A DNA stretch of 64,000 nucleotides. Origin: Haladaptatus halobius (GTDB lineage: Archaea; Halobacteriota; Halobacteria; Halobacteriales; Haladaptataceae). Within the stretch, counting starts at the first letter, position 1, and each line of letters starts with the position of its first letter. The position numbers and the translations under genes are program-made. Location of the stretch: NCBI RefSeq assembly GCF_020618475.1, contig NZ_CP085335.1:248001-312000 (forward strand). Reading direction: 5' to 3'. Below, one piece after another: positions 63,909 through 64,000 of this stretch. The notes under the pieces were generated by a model that saw nothing but the letters and a program-made list of their open reading frames with translations, searched no databases and was not told the origin of the DNA.

Positions 63909-64000
63909 CGTCACCGACTCGAATCTCTCTGGGTTAGATTCATTCTTCTCTCGTTTGTCGGTCTCGTGGAGAGCGACTGGTTCGACAAGGGTTGGTTTCG

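Overview
The window is chromosomal DNA of an extremely halophilic archaeon (class Halobacteria). The evidence is a high-GC genome with strongly acidic proteins, RNA polymerase genes split into rpoB''/rpoB' and rpoA'/rpoA'', archaeal information-processing genes (cca, eIF2-beta fused to a TRAM domain, L10e, uS12, uS7), many small haloarchaeal zinc-finger proteins, and leaderless-type promoters with a TATA box about 27-33 bases before the start codon. The otsA-otsB pair would suit a Haladaptatus-like genus, but that is inference.

Layout. 1-6.5 kb: an acidic pentad-repeat protein, two tRNAs, cca, and a dead PAS sensor kinase with three in-frame stops. 6.5-18 kb: ordinary housekeeping and accessory genes (UvrD-like helicase, M32 carboxypeptidase, riboflavin synthase, PrsW protease, FAU-1 RNase, Nfu-type Fe-S scaffold, Azf-type glucose-6-phosphate dehydrogenase, eIF2-beta, MptD). 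17.8-21.7 kb: a metal-resistance islet (HTH-10 regulator plus ZntA-type P-ATPase) bordered by repeats. 22-29 kb: creatininase-family hydrolase, trehalose synthesis operon otsA-otsB, an MsbA-like exporter. 29-37 kb: a patchy region of tRNAs, very short genes and decaying genes. 37-48 kb: L10e, a RimK-like ligase, Hsp20, type II GAPDH, M29-like aminopeptidase, a four-gene zinc-finger/methyltransferase cluster, and tandem fluoride channels preceded by a fluoride-riboswitch-like sequence. 48-53.6 kb: an HAE3-type RND exporter with its COG1361 partner, then a small tRNA-Asp-associated element. 53.8-64 kb: rpoH-rpoB''-rpoB'-rpoA'-rpoA''-nusA, a membrane-protein gene, rps12 and rps7.

How the parts relate. 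The right-hand 10 kb is the core transcription/translation operon. The accessory middle mixes osmoadaptation (trehalose), toxic ion defence (metal ATPase, fluoride channels) and protein repair or modification (two Pcm-like methyltransferases). At least seven genes show inactivating changes (in-frame stops, single-base frameshifts or 5' truncations). Several of these lie next to short repeats, which suggests repeated insertion and excision of small mobile elements.

The observations most worth checking are the fluoride-riboswitch-like leader at 47314-47374, the roughly 980-base segment between tRNA-Asp 3'-end repeats, the two dispersed elements that share a body but end in unrelated perfect hairpins, and the protein built of about 40 acidic five-residue repeats at the left end.
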